Position numbers and translations under genes: made by a program
Assembly: GCA_018340805.1 (NCBI GenBank)
Contig: JACMZG010001913.1
Location: 29,948,203-30,012,202 of the forward strand
Reading direction: 5' to 3'
From: Microvelia longipes
Taxonomy: Eukaryota; Arthropoda; Insecta; Hemiptera; Veliidae
DNA length: 64,000 nt
The notes under the pieces: generated by a model
The model's input: only the letters and a program-made list of their open reading frames with translations
Told to the model about the DNA's origin: nothing
Database searches by the model: none
In this document: piece after piece, positions 22,415-37,357 of the stretch
Position numbering within the stretch: the stretch's first letter is position 1
Layout of the letters: every line of letters begins with the position of its first letter

Positions 22415-25400
22415 AATGTGAGTGGATTTACATTTATGATACTAGAAGTGTTCTATTTAGTAATAATTAAGGATTATATCTTTTTTAATAATATAAGAAA
22501 AATAATATAGTATAATATCACAAACAATTATTTGCTATCTTTCAATTAAAAATAAATAAAAACTATGTGAATAAAATAAGTATCATCAAATAATAATGTT
22601 TTACTTTAATACTCTTTATAAGGAGGGTAAAATTAAAATACATTTTATGAAAATTAATTTATACTTAGTCATTCTACAAGCTCAAAAACCTACAGAAATC
22701 GCCCTTTTAGAAATAAATTTTGAATTATTTAGACATTTTATCACATTGATAAGTATACAAAATTATCAAATTTGGATAATCTTACACAATTTTTTATGTA
22801 TAAAATCTGTGGATTCTTAGATTAAACAGGTGCCAAATCAATAAGATATGAATATTCTTTTCTTTTAAAAATAAAAAAAACAATAACAAATTAACTAATA
22901 TATAAAATTCTAAATGATAAGATGCCATTTAATTTAAGGGATGACTAGCAATTATTTTACTGGTCCGACTTTGTCAATATAATTTATACAGGGTGCACCT
23001 AAAGTTTCCGAACATCTAAATTTCTCAGAATCTATAATTGGAAGTTCTGGTTTTTTGCTACCCATATAATCATATTTATATTGAAGGTATTTATTTTTAA
23101 CAAAAACCAGTGGGGCATGTTTCATACACTTTTAAGAGACTTCCACTGAAAACTACTTCCTCAAGAGACAACAGCTTTTGTTGAGGAGGCCCCCCTGGCT
23201 ACAGGCCTGGCACAAAGATTGAGCTTGTGTCACATTTGATTTATATGGTTTATTTCATTTTATTAATTTAATTTTTATCCTAAAAACAAAACTAAGTTAC
23301 GAATGAACAATTTATTAAATCTTTTTATTAACTATTAGATTTATATGGTAAATAACAAATGTACAATTTATTTCTCATCAGAACACATAGTGACTTATAT
23401 TTACATAGAGTTTAAAATGGCCCATACAATGGTTAAATAATTATTAATTTTTAAAATTACTAAATTAATTAAGCTAAAGATAAAATAGTCTCTTCAATTG
23501 TTATTTTTTTATAATGCAACATGCACAGATCACCTCAAACAAGAGACCACCATCAGTGCCAGACTAACAAATGAAAAATAATTGCTTTTTGTTTAGTCAA
23601 AAGTGCTTCATTTTTGTAAATAAACAAAATTATCTGTAAAGATACTGTTTCATATTTTTTTTCCTATAAAATGGTTGGAAAATATGTAAGTCAGTGATGA
23701 TAATTTCATAGAATTTAATAAAATGAAATAGTACGTGTTATACAATTGACAATCTACCTAATTAATTGAAAGATGGCATCTATCGAATGTAAACACTTAT
23801 ATGTTGACAGTGTGAGTTCTTTATGCATTTACATAATACACACCATACTTATGATATGTACCAAATTTGCCCTACTTGGTACAGTCAGTGTTGGATATTT
23901 TATCATCAGGAAATGATGCATAAAAGTTTTTATTATTTGCCCTTCAAAATAATTTTTGCTCAACACTGGTTAACACACAAATTAATTGTAATGTGATATT
24001 TATTTACATATTTATCCGTCCAAATGCAATATGTTGTACTTTTCTCTGTATAAAATATAACTGAGAATATATCATACATCAAATACATCTTAAAATCGTG
24101 TATCATAAAGCAAATATTAAAATAATCCTAACAATTTTATTATAGTTAAAATTTCTTCTTATTTTTTATCTTCCTCCACATAAGAGGTTCGGTAGAAAAA
24201 TCTGAAGCTTGTTTTAGGAAGGTAATTTGGAAAATTATTTTAAAAGTTTCTGTTTTTCAACACTTGAAAGTGTGAAACACTTTTAAAAGTTTTCCTTATT
24301 GAGAGTTTTTAGTTAAGTATTTCTTTATTTTTTTTTCCAAATACCTCTTAAACTTAAAAGTTAACTTATTCTCCCTTCCTCTCAAATTTTTATATTTACT
24401 ATTTGACACCAGAATAGAACATTACTTAAATTTGAGACAGACTTATTTTTGTGAAAACTAAGTTTTTACATAAGTCCATGACATCTAATTTGCACTAACT
24501 TGATTAATGTCTACAGAACACTACTTATAACCCAAAATCATCTGAACTTGCTATAATTTTATCATAATTTTTGTGTTAATTTACCTATATTTTGCACATT
24601 TTATAAAAAAAAATAGAAGTTTATATAATACTAGTTTATTCTATTTACTTTTTACATATTCTATAACATATGATATACTGTTTTATATGTTAACACATGA
24701 CATACTGATGAGTTACAAAATATTTAAGGTCTTTCAAAAAATGAAAAAAATACAGACGGCATGTTTTTAATTAAACTTAAAATCCACCAGTTGAACTTAA
24801 GTGGAACTGTAGTTGGTGAAATGGGAGGAGTAAAGAAGAAAAGTCCCTCTAAAAGGTGGGACTTCTAGCCTGATCAGTTTGAAGGTTTCAATATTGTTAC
24901 CACCACAATAGAGAGGAGAGTGAAATTAGTAAAGTCCCTAAGTTGTTCCAATTTTGTAAGGAAGAAGGCTTTGGCTAAATTCAGTCATAGGTATCTCTTC
25001 TAAAGTCTATGGTAGAATTAAAAAAACAAGGATGAAATCTATGGGTGATATTATTCCACCCTTTGGTGAGCTTGAGTTAAATTAAACAACAAGCCGTTTC
25101 TTGTTCAATTTCTACCATCAAATAGAATTTTTTTTATTTTTTTCAAAATTGTTTTTAATTCATTATAAATTCAAAGGAAGCTCAAACAAGCATTTTAAAG
25201 GTTTCTTAATTATTTTTATGTGAAATCTTTTTCATTTCAAACAATGATCTAAAAATTTGCAAGTAACTTATTTACAACTTTAATCAAGTATAACTAGGTA
25301 CAACACATTGCTCCTTATTAATTTTAATAAATGTATTAATTAAGAAATGTAAATGCAATTAAATGTGTAAAATAATTAATAAAGCTATTTTATATTTAAC

Positions 25401-28400
25401 TATAATTTAAATAACGCCTTTTTATTATTTTGAATTATTATACAAATAATTATATCAACAACACTATTAATTGTAATTTAAAAATTACAAATGTAATTAA
25501 ACGGAAACTATTCTGTAGGCTAAAATTGAGACTGTTAAATATTCACTGTAGATAAACAGATTCAACAAGTGAATTACAGCTCACATGGATTTAGAGAATA
25601 GTGTTATTTTGAAGGCAAAAAAATAGGTACCTATACATTTTCAAAATTGGCTAAGAGTGTTGCTATGACAACCATAAAACCAAACATTAACCACACTCTC
25701 TTAGTGAAACATCGGTCTCTTATATGAGTACCACACAATGCATATTAATTTACCTATTTTTTTTTATAAAATTGATCTTGAATCCTGCAACGCAAATAAT
25801 ATGTTTTAGTATCTAAATGTGTTTTAATGCAAACTTATTGATCGATGTACAAAGTAATCTCATCTGAAAGACAGACGTTCTGCCCAAAGGATTAATTTCA
25901 AATTAAACAGTTGCATGTGTAACAACAAAAATATATTAAAAACTTCAAACATCAAAAAGGTGTTTAAAAAAATGTAATTTATGCTTGAAAAATTTAATGT
26001 CAAATTTATTATTCTAATAATACATTTCCAAGCATCAATACAATATATTTATTTAGCTTTTATTATTAAAAAAAACTTAAATAATTAATAAAATGACAAA
26101 AGTGTAGTCAAAATTACTTTTTAACGGACAGTAAAATAAATAAAAATTGATTACAAATTTTTAATATATGTACTGCAAAATCTACCTCATTGATGGCAAA
26201 GCCTGAGTAGTGAGAGGGGGAAAAGGGTGGGTGAAAGAGTCAAAGGGGATTTCATCCCTAATTTTAAAACTTCATGATTAAACATTTCTTTCATCAGATA
26301 AAAAAATTAAAAGGTAAATTAATTTTGAATAATTACTTGCAATATTGGCCAAATCACTTCTACTCTTTTATTTTTCCTAGATTTCAAAGGCAATATAATG
26401 CTTTTTTTAAAATGAGCTTATAAACAATTAAATTGCTTCGAACATTGGAAAGTTTTTGCATTTACTTTTGTTGAAGTTGATTATTAAATATTATTAATAT
26501 TGATTATTAATATTAGGAAAAATTTGAGGAAAATCTAAATATATACCCGAATATATTAGTGACCACTAAATTAGATACTGTATGGGGTACCTCAAAGCAA
26601 TTCTTCACCACATCTGATTCACTATGTTCATCCTCTCTACTTCTGACTCGCTTGCTATCAGAAAAATGTTTTATGAAAATTTCATAATTCATGGAAAAAT
26701 ATTTAATGCATTTGACATTTAGAATGCATGTAGTCATATATAAGACCAACACATCCTAAATTTCATCTCATTATAAAAAGTGTAAACATTTGTTTACTTT
26801 TTATCGAGTGACATGTATAAGTATTTTAAAAAAATAAGTAAACAATTTTTAAAATTATTTAAATTTAAATTTATCACAAGTGCAGCCCTTTTTGCAAGTA
26901 TAGAGAACAAGTATATTGTGTTTCATTACAATACAGTTAGTATTTCAATAGTTTTTGTCAGATTACTAGTGATCATTGGCAAGGTTAGTACATAGATGGG
27001 TTAACATTTATTTCATAACTGTCTGAGGACAAGCAAACCAAGACCAAAGATGTATTGCAATATGTATCAAAGGATTTTCTTATTAGAAGGACCAGTGAAG
27101 CAAATTCGAAGTGGTGTGAATGAGAGGAGAAATACATGAGGAAATGTTTGTAGGTACCCCGCGTCCCATTTTTGTGAATTCTAGACCAATTTAAAAACCA
27201 CTAAAGGTACATTATACCTAAAACATAAAAGATGTGAAACAGAAAAAACGTATTGTAATATTTTTCAGAAGACTTGCAAAAACATCCAATTACACAAAAG
27301 AAGAAACAACAAAAGGAAAAAACTTTATTCTATTGTACTATAATTTTTATTTCAACACGTGATTCTTTACTTTGCTCAATTTTCTTAGTTTTGCCAAATT
27401 ATTTTTCTTTAAGAAGCAAGGAAACGCATTTTAAATTGGGGCACTGATTCTGGTGTTTTGGTGTCTTTTTAACTATTCTTTAAAAAGGTGATGTTCTCAA
27501 AATTACTAAGAGTGTCTCACTATAAATTTTATATCACACTTATACTTTGTCTACAAGTGCTAGGTGCTTTGATTACAAGATGTATCATGATAGATACGTA
27601 AGATTACTTAAAAATGAAAGGAAAGGAATTGGAGCCAAAGAGGTTTAGTAATTTAAAATGAGCTTTTAAATTAACTTATGATATACTTAGAACGTATAAC
27701 CAAGTATTAAAGAAGGAGTTATTATTGATATTGGGAATACTAAACTATTATTTTGGTTAAAACAATTATTTTTAATCAAAATATTAACTAATTAAGCCTA
27801 ACAATTAAATTATATAAACTAATAAAAAGCTATAAGGTTTACTCCCATGACTTATTATTTGTTTAGCCATTTATGTATTTATTTTAGAGTTCAACCTAGA
27901 ACTTTGAAAAATTGGTGAGCATTGTTAACACCTGTGTCTTGTATGATGCTTTTGTGAACTCTCCAAACATTTTAAAATTCTATCTCCCAATTTTAGCGAA
28001 TTTACAATAGAAAATCACACTTATGAGGTATCTCGCGTAAAAGGAGTTGGACCCTCTACTACCATTCCAATTGTTTCCGTTTGGGTGTATATATGTAATA
28101 GCTAGATGTTTTGCCGTCTGATGATATCTCTTGACGGCTTTTTACAAATGTGATGGAATTTTCCACAAAATCCGGGACCACAGAAACTTCGTGTAAATGA
28201 GGCTGAAACTAAAGTACACATAGTACTCACATCTGTGAGTTTAAAACTAAAAGTAATCTGTATAGGACTGCTTGAATAAATAAATAAAATACAGGCCTTA
28301 TTATTAAAATTAAATATGACAGGCTCGCCTTTAAGTTCTTATGCATCCTTAACATTTTTTAGCCCCCTCTCTTTATTGATTCGATCTTTTCTTAAGAGAG

Positions 28401-31400
28401 GGAAAATTTGGTGCCCCATCCCAGGGTACAGAGCCCTGGGTCCATTATGTTAAGCAGGGCTTAAAGTAAGACTTATTTCAACGTTAATAACACTTACTTT
28501 CGTTCTCTGATAACACCTCAGTAGTTCAAGAAACTCTTTCTTAAAAACAGAATTTCAACCTGCTCAATATTTTCACAAAATGATTTTGTTTTTTTCTTTT
28601 GCTTGTATGTAACTTTTATTTTTTTACGTTTCTCCTTATAAAGTAAGAAATTTGTTAAACTTGGCTTTTGGAAACAGACATTGATTTAACATTTGATTTA
28701 TTTTAGATTGGTCTTAGAAATAATATCTTAAAATTATTGTGCAACTAAAGTTGTTTTACTGAGTTGAAATTAACTCAACCAAAAAGTTTATTATTGTAAT
28801 ATCATTAAAAAATCTGTTTATCTTTTATAAATGTTTACATAATTTTAAGTCAACACTGTAGTAAAATTGGCAAGTTTCTTACGCCATAAATCTATAAGAG
28901 GCAATCCTTTAGTTAGTCAATTTAAATGTAAACATAGGTATTTAAAGTTCCTAAAAATGAGGGCATTATTAAAAATATGTTTTTTTTTTTAATTTAAAAT
29001 ATAGGGATATATTTCCTCAGCAAAAGTTTTAGGTATTTGGAATTCAAATTATAATTAGTCTCTAGATAATGGCAATTGATATACATAAAGAAGTAACCCA
29101 AAATTTAAGAATTTAGTTTAAACTTCAATAGTAAAATATGGCATGTGGAACCAACGTTAAATCCATAATGTACTATAACATGGTCCTAGATTTTTGAAAA
29201 TTGTCCCCTACTATTACTTTTTTTGGTAACTACTTCAAAAATATAGTAATTTTGTTACTTACAAAAGTTAAATTGGAGCACCACAACGAGGATTGTTTTA
29301 AAACTACATTATTTATTGATTAAACTCAAACATGTTCAATATGAACATTACCATGTCCCAGTAATTTTTTACCAGAGTATTGTTAGGCATACATCATAAA
29401 TTTTGTGGAAATCTCTCAGGTTTAATAATCTATGATGTTTTTCTAACAATTGCCTGATGAAGATTCCTGCGGAATGGTTATATTGGTATAACATTCTTTA
29501 GAATTAATTGAGTTCTATAGCTACATTTAGGTGTTCATACATAATTTACTTAAATATAAGCATTTTTTCAAATATTACAAAAAGTTCCTAAAAATCATAC
29601 ATCTTGAAAATCTTCTCCTAATTCAATGAAACAATTAGCTTGGGCCAAATCTAAAATTTAGTTACATCACTGTTAAACTATAATCAAATTACTGATTCTG
29701 GCTAATAATTAAAATTATAATTGTTAGAGACTATACACCTCTAAATACATCGAATTCCTTCTTTAAATACAATTTCATCATGAATTAATCAAAATTACTT
29801 TGTTCAGGCCTTTGCAAGTTTTCAAGAGCTCAAGGGTGGCTTTCAAGTACATTTATTGAGATTCAGTGACTCATTCCTATATTTATAACAAAGAAAATCC
29901 CTCATTGTCTTTATATCAGCACTGTCAATTTAAATAACAATCACATCCCTTGTATTTAATTTAGTTAAAACCTCTGAATCCCAATTTTTGTATCCATATA
30001 AGTGTCACCCTTTAGAACATAAATGTAAAATTAATTGGAGCATTGCATACATCTTATCACAATTTAAATTTATGTCTTTACTGTGTTTTGTCAATTTACC
30101 ACCCACCAGAGTTAGACAAATAGTGATTTTAAGTTGATTTATCATACATTATAACCAGTAATTGTACCTAAAAAGGTAGTTGACACCAATTCCACCAACT
30201 AAGAGAATTTTTTCGGTAGTAATTCTTTGCTAACTTCCTTTAAGGCTTACAATTTATCACATAATTTAATGCATAAAAGCTCATTGGTATATCATGTAAA
30301 ACGTAACAATCTCTCAATAACTACTTTTAGTTCAATTGTACCTAATATCTCAGTATATTTATATAGATTCAAACTATTTGAAAATGACCTTGAAGTCAAC
30401 ATCCAAAAAATTGCTTGAATTCTAAGTGTAATTTTAAACTATTTACCCCATGATATGTTCATATGTGGACTAAGAGGGAACTATGGAAGGAGCGAATTCC
30501 TCCCATTCCTCTTTCAAGATTGAAAAATGATACTTTCCAGGGGCTAAGCCCCAATATTTTTTTAAGCCTGCTTTTGGTTTTGTAACCAACATTAAGTTAT
30601 TTTTTTGGTTTTTTAAAGCAAAGTTTTAAGTGATTCAATGACGGATAGAAATAAAAAACTCAACGAAACTGAACAGATCAGTTTAGTGGAAGATAATTAA
30701 GCTTTTTAGATATAAATAATAGTTTTGATGCACTAAGGGAGTAAAGACTTCTATTATTTCCCTATGCAGTTAGTTAATTCCTAAGGCAAAAGCTAAGGAA
30801 ACCATTCAAATCCCGAGGGGAAGTCGAGAAAGTTAATTATTGTGAGGGGAAAATATAATATTACTCCTAAGGTGCATACAAGATTTTACCTCCAGACGTT
30901 GACATAATTTATTTATAGTTACTAGTTTAATTAGGTTGACTGCATCCAAAAAAAAATAGCTCTAAAAAATTTATAAGGGTCCCCCTTATAAATTTGGGAG
31001 GTGTTGCCTCGGGAAAAGTTTTTAAAAAAATTATTGGTCCCCCTAAAAATATAGAGGATTAAAAAAATATGCCCTCCTATAAGAGTTTGGAACTCGTAAC
31101 CCAAATTATAGACACAACACTTTTCATTACCTTTAGTTTAGGATGTAAAGTGCTTCTTTACATCCTAACTTCCTTAAACTTTACATTATATACCGTCAGG
31201 AAATAAGTGTATTTTTTAATTATAATAATAATTGTTTTGTCTAACTCTGCGCCACCTTTAAATACTCATTTTAGTTACAATTTTTCTTTATGACTTTTAC
31301 ATTATATTCCTACTTGATATTTTATTTTCTATTGCAGCATTAGCTTATAAAGGTATCAATATTAGAGCTGGCAAAGGCTATCTCATTGCATTGAGAGGCT

Positions 31401-32292
31401 TGAAACATTTTACTTGGGCTTTAAGTAACCTTAATTTCTTTACTTTCACCTCCTTAAAGAAAAATGTAGATCAAGTCACAATATTTCATCCAAATGCCAC
31501 CTCTAGTAAAATACCTCTATAAGTCAACATTAGCACAGGGTGTTTCTCAATTTTCTTTTGTTTAATGTGGTTTATTCTCACAGGCATTCCTTTAACAGCA
31601 ATTTTTCTTTAATTTATTGTGTTATTTAATTTGTTGTACATTGTTTTCCTTGCTTAAATTAACACTAATACTTCATTAAAAAGTAAAAGTTAATATAATT
31701 AAATATAAAAAATTATCATACCTCAGAACATTCCTTAAGTTTGAAGAAGACCTATAAGTCACAAAAAAGTGTTTGTTGCTCTGACATAAAAGTTGCTCTA
31801 TTAAATAAACACCACAAATACCATTCTTTTCAGACCTATTATGTGTCTGGTTGGCATCATTTCCAAGGCACTTACCTCAAACTCTTAGTGACTTTAAGTT
31901 CACTCTTAAGTGGTTTTGTGCCCTAAATCTTAAAAATAAAAAATCGACTTATTAGTTATTTAAAAATATTTATTGAAATATCCCTTTTTGCCCATTTACA
32001 CACCAAAAGCCCAATAAATACTCTATAAATTAATTTACTGAAAATAAAACTATATATATATAAAATAATTTGTAAAGTGAATAACCTAAGGAAAGTTTTG
32101 GTTATATAATACCTTCTATAAACTGATATTTTATTTATTATGTTAACTTGTACTTTAAAAATATTAATTATACTTAATATGTTTAAAGTAATTTTGAGAG
32201 TTACAAGGAAATGTTTTTTCTTTATTAATTGAAAATTCATCTTGGTACAAGAATTTGTCTACAATAACACTCTAAAAAGGAAGGATATTATT
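22415..32292. other. Long AT-rich intronic stretch of the 4b isoform
   Basis: Almost 10 kb in which I find no convincing gene, tRNA, rRNA or intact mobile element. All open frames are under 80 codons, lack family motifs and have the composition of random AT-rich DNA. The block around 23100-23220 shares short phrases (CACTGAAAACTACTTC) with 43690-43720, suggesting an old dispersed repeat. Confidence 0.45.
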
Positions 32293-32293
32293 A

Positions 32294-32324
<31 letters not shown>

Positions 32325-32332
32325 ATATATTA
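32293..32332. repeat. (TA)n microsatellite
   Basis: Interrupted TA run. Confidence 0.9.
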
Positions 32333-32570
32333 TGTATAATTTTTTGATTAACACTATTAAGGTTTGGTACAAAAAAAATAATGAATAATCTATTTGGTAC
32401 AGAAATAATTGATTAATTTTAAACATTTCTTTATCATATCAGTACAATCAAATAGACAAAATCATAAATCAAAATTTATAAAATTAAATAAATTTACAAG
32501 AAAAAACATTTTCTTAGCTTAAAAAAAGTAAGATACCAAAATATTAATGGTTGTTCTGTATGTTGTTTAG

Positions 32571-32714
32571 AAGTGCTGATTACCCATCATTACCAGAAGA
32601 AGCTATAGTTATAAATGCTCTAGGAGTAGCTCTAGTCGCTGTAGGAGTTGCTGTAGCGTATGCTCTAGGACGCACCTCACTCCGTGTCAAGAGCGACTGC
32701 TATGTCTCTGAGAG
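32571..32714 (+). CDS. Cytochrome b561 alternative exon 4b (helix 6 and tail)
   Basis: Acceptor TGTTGTTTAG, phase 2, completing the same Gly codon as exon 4a. It encodes SADYPSLPEEAIVINALG, the alternative helix 6, then a basic tail ending DCYVSE. The exon can end in two ways. With splicing at AG|GTGAGG (32715) it joins the acceptor at 35679 and adds Arg-Leu-stop. If the donor is not used, the frame continues to TGA at 32716-32718 and ends with Arg. So splicing changes the protein by one residue but swaps the 3' UTR. The distance from exon 3 is 15.4 kb. The tail differs completely from that of 4a, which could affect sorting or regulation; that is inference. Confidence 0.88.
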
Positions 32715-32718
32715 GTGA

Positions 32719-35679
32719 GGTAAATCCATCACATACTTTCAAATAGTTTGTATTACTTCAATCCACATTTGATAAGTTACAAATTGATCAAGTTATGTAG
32801 TCATTACTAAAATATACTATTCTTCCAAATTTCGATATCGTGCCAAGAAAATAACTTTTTAGTCTTGTGTAATGCTAAAAATCATTTTTACTCTATTGTA
32901 AAATGCTAAATACATTCAAAGATTATGTAATATATAGTATAGATTATGGTACACAACATAATCTTTGGACACATTCTTCTGTCATAGCATGAATTTTGGT
33001 GCGGTTCTTTAAAAAAATTGGAGCTGCAGTTTAAGAAAATAACATTGAACTTTGGCATGATAAAAATGAGGCTAAGCAACGTTGCAAGTTTAGTAAATAG
33101 ATAAGATATAAACTAGATAAGATAACAAACTTGTTGATCGAAGGTCACATTAAAAAACCACCAATACAAATATAATAGTAAATAAAAATTGTGTGTCCGT
33201 GTTTTTCTCTGAGTGGCAGTACACAATTATGTTTGGAATAATTGAGTTAAGAATTTATCAAGTTACTGTCTGGGAATTATCTTTGAACAATTTGCTAATA
33301 GAGTAGCTCGTATGGCAGGAATTGGATATGGGAGTGTGCCTAATAGCCAATTTAGAGGTCCCAAATGACAATAATTTTTTCATTTGGGACAGAGGTTTGT
33401 TGAGTCAGCAAAATTTAAAAAAATCAGTGAAATTAGGGGTAAACATTTTTTGGGGTCCTGAATCAAATTAAACCTATCAGAAGTCAATACAACCATTTTA
33501 AATAACCAAAATAAGTAAAAAAACTTTAGTGAATTACAAAAAAAAACTTTAAATACGGTGGGTAAATAAAACATTTCAAGTAGGGCGTCATTTTACATGT
33601 CTTTTTAGGTTCTGAATCAAATAAAGCCGGTCCAGAGCCAATATCATAACTCAAAGCCAGGGTACCAAAGTTTGAATCTTGGTACCGGTGATATTTTTAT
33701 TGTCATATATACAGTATTTATTTATTTATTTCCATTTATCTGCACAATAATTTAACTATTAATTAAACAATTTCTATTAACATAGACTACATATATAATA
33801 ATAGCTAAATTAGTGCAAATTCGGCGTTTCGCCGTGTAACCTTACAAGGTAAATTAGGTTGGTACACCTATATTATATATAATTTTTTTTACAGTATATA
33901 AGTTCATAATTTTTAATTATTTTGGAGCAGTAGTCTACAATATATGCTTTATAACCTGAGACATACTGTCACAACTAATTTAATTTTTCTGATTTTTTCA
34001 AAGAAAATGCATTTCATGTCATTATTTATTGCAAAATAAATCAAATATTTTTAATGAACATATAATTATTTATTTATTTATAATAAATGTTTATTTTTAA
34101 TAAACATATAATTAATTATTTATTTATATATTATTTTTATTGCTATATATGTCTTTTTTGATTGTATATTTTTTATATTTTAGTTTGTTAATAAAGGATT
34201 TTTCTTTAAAAAAAAAAATATTAATTCTATGCGATTCAGCTCATAGCTGTGGTTTCTCAAAATTCGCTACAAATTAGCATAAACTGAGCTTCAAATGAGT
34301 TCAAATAATGCTGCGCCATGCATTGTATAATGAATTATTTTCTTGAAAAATTAAATAACAAGTTGTGACTGTACTGCTAAGGTTATAAAGCATATATTGG
34401 AAATCGATTGATGAGCAAGCAAGCATGCATTTCAGAGAAAATTTACCTGACAAGTGGACCTCCGTGCCAGAAATTTTCTGAAGGGAATAAGACTAAAAGA
34501 GACTAACATCTTTGACTTGAGGTTTACACAACTTACTAATGTTTCACCAAATTTGGTGTATTGCTGATGAAAGTCATTTTTCGGGAATAAAATATAATTT
34601 TTAAATTGTATAAATTAGGTTGTGAGTGACATTTCGAGCCCACTTAGTAAACCTAGAAAAAAGTGTAAATAAAGAAAAAAAAACTAGGTAAAATAAGCTT
34701 GATGATCCAAGATCTAGTAAATAGTAAATTGATCGTATCTCTTTTGTATACTTCCCTAATACATTTATAATATATAATATTTATTTATTTATAAATTACA
34801 TCATAATTTAATTAATGTTTTGGATTTTATGACGTATTTTGATTTATTATTGTCAGTTTTGTATTAATCATTATAGTTACATTTTCCGTGAGTTATACTT
34901 GGCCATATCTATCTATTTAGTAGTAAGTATTTAGTGTGTAGCCAGCACATTAAACAATTAATTAATTTAATTTATTTTATAACTTATAATGACATTTGTT
35001 TAAACGTCATTATAAGTTATTATAATGACGTTTACTATTAACTATTTTATTATTATAATACTAAAGATTATAATTTTTAGTTATTATAATAAAATAGATG
35101 TATTAAGAAAGGATACAAAAGATATAAGATAAATTTACTATTTATTAAATCTTCACAATATTTCACCCACTACCACTGGGCATATTAATGTGCTTATCTA
35201 GAAATTCTGGTGTAGTGGTCCACAAGCCGGTCAAATTTTCTTTTAAATCCATGCTTTGCTCTCTTGCTTACAATGTATTTTAACTTTTTAGTTCTTTTAT
35301 TGTATATTTTTCCATTAGATATTTATTTATTTCTGTACTAATTCATTTTTGTTTGCTTGTATTGATCAATTATTTTATAACTTATAATGACACTTGTGAC
35401 ATTAGTGATGTACTAGATGTTATGCCATGGTAGTACTTACTTAGTCACTTCAGATGACATTACTGCTGAAAGTCAGCAGTGCTTACTAAGCTTAAGAATT
35501 AGGGGAAAGATATGACTGGTGTATTATTGTAGACTATTCCATAGCCACTTATTAGAAGTTATGTTTCTACACTTTTATATGCAGTTTTTAATGAGGATAC
35601 TCTAGTTGCAATAAATTCTTATTTGTATCTTATGAAATTATTTCTACTACTAATAATGCTTTTTATACTTTGATTACAG
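32719..35679. other. Intron or 3' UTR after exon 4b
   Basis: AT-rich sequence with low-complexity TTTATTTA stretches near 33720 and 34040-34140 and a 13-bp-stem hairpin at 34981-35018 (AACTTATAATGAC and its inverse). No gene recognised. Confidence 0.4.
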
Positions 35680-35686
35680 GTTATAG
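35680..35686 (+). CDS. Cytochrome b561 exon 5, last codons of the 4b isoform
   Basis: After the acceptor TTGATTACAG, the first base G completes an Arg codon left in phase 2 by exon 4b; TTA and the stop TAG follow. The rest of the exon would be a 3' UTR, with AATAAA at 36016-36021 as a possible poly(A) signal. A pyrimidine-rich tract and a CTAAT branch-like site precede the acceptor. The coding part is too short for protein evidence, so the call rests only on splice-site quality and phase. Confidence 0.5.
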
Positions 35687-37357
35687 GGAAAAGTTGAGCC
35701 GATGGGAGACGTACCACCGGCAAGATTCTAACAGCCTTCGCACAAGGTTTTAGAAACTTCGACTCACTGAGAAACATCTCGAGAAATTGTGTCTGCACGG
35801 CCTAACACTCAAAACATCATTTCCAATGTATAATCAAAAGACAATCCCATTTACAAACTAAAATATTTCATTTTTATTATTTAAAAAAATACTGAATTTT
35901 TAAATAAGAAAATTCAGACAAAGCAAACCCTCCGCGATTCTATTTATATTATTTTAATCAATCTAACAAGGCCAAAATTTTAATCACACCAAGACACATT
36001 TTTATTAAAAATCTCAATAAAAAATCAACCAAAAAACCTTTTTTAATTTATAAAATCCCTTTTCAAAGAATAGATCATAAAAAAGAAAAAAATATTAACA
36101 TCGAGGCTTCCTTGAAACAAGCCAAATTAATTTGCTCATTTTTTAACCCATAAAAAAAATTAAAAAAAAAAAAACTTCTACCTAATTATTTTACCCCCAA
36201 AAACTTTTTACAATCTATAATTTTTTTATTACATAAAATATAACACATTTTAAAGTTCTAAGAAAAATTATGAAATGATATTAATTTAGAAGAAAAAAAC
36301 ATAACTATTATTTAAAAGAAATATTTGTAAAAATTAATTGTAATAATATGTGTAATTGAATAAGTAAATAAATAAAAAAGAATTCATAAGTTGATTTTTT
36401 AATTTAGTACCGAACAAGTTTTTTAGAGATGAATTTGCAATTTATTCTTAGCAACAAATTCATTGTAGACAATTTGTAATTTTTTCAAGAAAGGAGAAAG
36501 AACTTAAGATTAAACTTGCAAATTATTTAATGCAACAAATTTGCCGAAAGTTTTTTGAAATGGCTTTGCAGAATATTTTTAAAAATAATTTATTTTTAGC
36601 AAAAATGTCAAATCATTCTAAGGAAAAGTGAAAATGACTAAAAAATTACAAATTATCGAGGAATAGATTAGCAAAACCATGACTGTTAAGTTAGCTGTAC
36701 TAACTTCAACAAAAAGTCTAAAAATCATTACTGCCAAATTTAAAAGTACTAATTATTAAATAGAAATTCAACTATTTATTTACTTTTCTACTTAAATTAA
36801 GATTTATAAAAATATAAAATTTCTCAAAAAAGTGAAGAAACAATTTATGACATAATATTTGTAATTGTACAAAAATTTATAGTAGTATTTTTCATGTTAC
36901 TAAAACTTTTACAACACTTTTATTTCAAAGATATTAAGCTCTATTTATTATTTTTTTCTGTTAAAATGACCAAAAGCATTCCATTTATCAAAGTATATAT
37001 TTAACCACTTTTCTAAAAAAAATAAATAAATAAAAAAAAACATTCTGGTGGTCAAATATGTAGCAAAATGTAGAAATATTTTCCACAAAATTAATTAAGG
37101 GAAGTATTTAAAAAAATATTTTAGTGTGAGTAATTTTTATTTAAGTGTAAAAAAATATACTTAAGTTTCACTTAAACTTAAGTAATATTATAGAATAACA
37201 CCACAAGTATTCCTACCTAAATTATTGGATGATAAGACATATTTCTAGAATCATTCAGTAATAACTAATTATTTAGGACAGAGCTTTGTCTAGATTTTTG
37301 CCGGAATAAAAACAAAAAAAATATTAAAATTATCTATTTAAAGTAAGGAAGTGGGGT
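35687..37357. other. Possible 3' UTR of cytochrome b561, then spacer
   Basis: Extremely AT-rich. The first few hundred bases may be the 3' UTR of the 4b isoform; no other feature is recognised. Confidence 0.35.

Noticed and set aside
22980..23020. ACAGGGTGCACCTAAAGT, resembling the end of some DNA transposons
   Set aside because: No inverse partner was found downstream and no target duplication, so it is not listed as an element.
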